5,141 bases of DNA from Schwartzia sp. (in: firmicutes) (GTDB lineage: Bacteria > Bacillota > Negativicutes > Selenomonadales > Selenomonadaceae). A program made the translations under genes and the position numbers. The stretch lies in the NCBI GenBank assembly GCA_017939945.1, contig JAGAZS010000062.1:1-5141 (forward strand), written 5' to 3'. The notes below the pieces were generated by a model. The model worked only from the letters and a program-made list of their open reading frames with translations. It ran no database searches and was not told the DNA's origin. Within the stretch, counting starts at the first letter, position 1, and each line of letters opens with the position of its first letter. Shown one piece after another: positions 5,115 to 5,141 of the stretch.

Positions 5115-5141
5115 ATGTTGGTCGGCAGTGTAGGACTCAAC
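5115..5141 (+). CDS. Start of an unidentified gene (nine codons, runs off right edge)
   Basis: Only the first nine codons are visible, reading MLVGSVGLN (or MKMLVGSVGLN if the ATG at 5109 is used). This is too short to assign a family and I do not recognise it. A perfect TATAAT promoter and a near-perfect AAGGAGG ribosome binding site suggest the product could be abundant. It lies in the same orientation as rmlC, about 100 nt downstream, but with its own promoter, so it need not belong to rhamnose synthesis. Confidence 0.6.

Noticed and set aside
1..5141. CRISPR arrays, insertion sequences, tRNA or rRNA genes
   Set aside because: No regularly spaced repeats, transposase-like proteins, terminal inverted repeats or tRNA-like cloverleaf sequences were seen on either strand.

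Overview
The window looks like chromosomal DNA from a motile or signalling-rich Firmicute, most plausibly a Negativicute (Selenomonas/Mitsuokella-like). The reasons are indirect: fairly GC-rich coding sequence (mid-50s percent by eye) with AT-rich intergenic gaps, strong purine-rich ribosome binding sites, CheX-type phosphatases, a COG2509-type FAD protein, and dTDP-rhamnose genes as in bacteria with O-antigen or rhamnose-containing glycans. No rRNA or other firm taxonomic marker is present, so the assignment is an inference.

Layout. (1) Positions 1-419, minus strand: the N-terminal 139 residues of a PutP-type sodium/proline symporter, running off the left edge. (2) Positions 420-554: a compact divergent promoter region, with a minus-strand promoter for the symporter and a plus-strand promoter for the next gene placed back to back. 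(3) Positions 555-1940, plus: a 461-residue FAD-dependent oxidoreductase with a four-cysteine cluster near the FAD-binding N-terminus. (4) Positions 1941-2108: an intergenic region with a likely promoter and a leader of about 115 nt that can fold into two hairpins upstream of a two-gene signalling operon. (5) Positions 2109-3438: a response-regulator receiver domain fused to a CheX-like phosphatase domain, followed 4 nt later by a stand-alone CheX. Both keep the CheC/CheX phosphatase signature. The operon ends at a strong GAAA-loop intrinsic terminator (3444-3476). (6) Positions 3542-5013: rmlA (rfbA) and rmlC (rfbC), two of the four dTDP-L-rhamnose enzymes, in one operon. rmlB and rmlD are not in the window. 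(7) Positions 5014-5141: a new promoter, a strong Shine-Dalgarno and the first nine codons of an unidentified gene.

How they work together. Apart from the operon pairs, the genes look like independent transcription units: solute uptake, a redox enzyme, a phospho-signalling module and nucleotide-sugar synthesis. The most unusual element is the tandem of a receiver-CheX hybrid and a CheX. It could be a self-contained phosphoryl sink or phosphatase module for chemotaxis or another two-component pathway, with a structured leader suggestive of post-transcriptional control. No CRISPR array, mobile element, tRNA or rRNA was seen. No intergenic stretch exceeds 300 bases.
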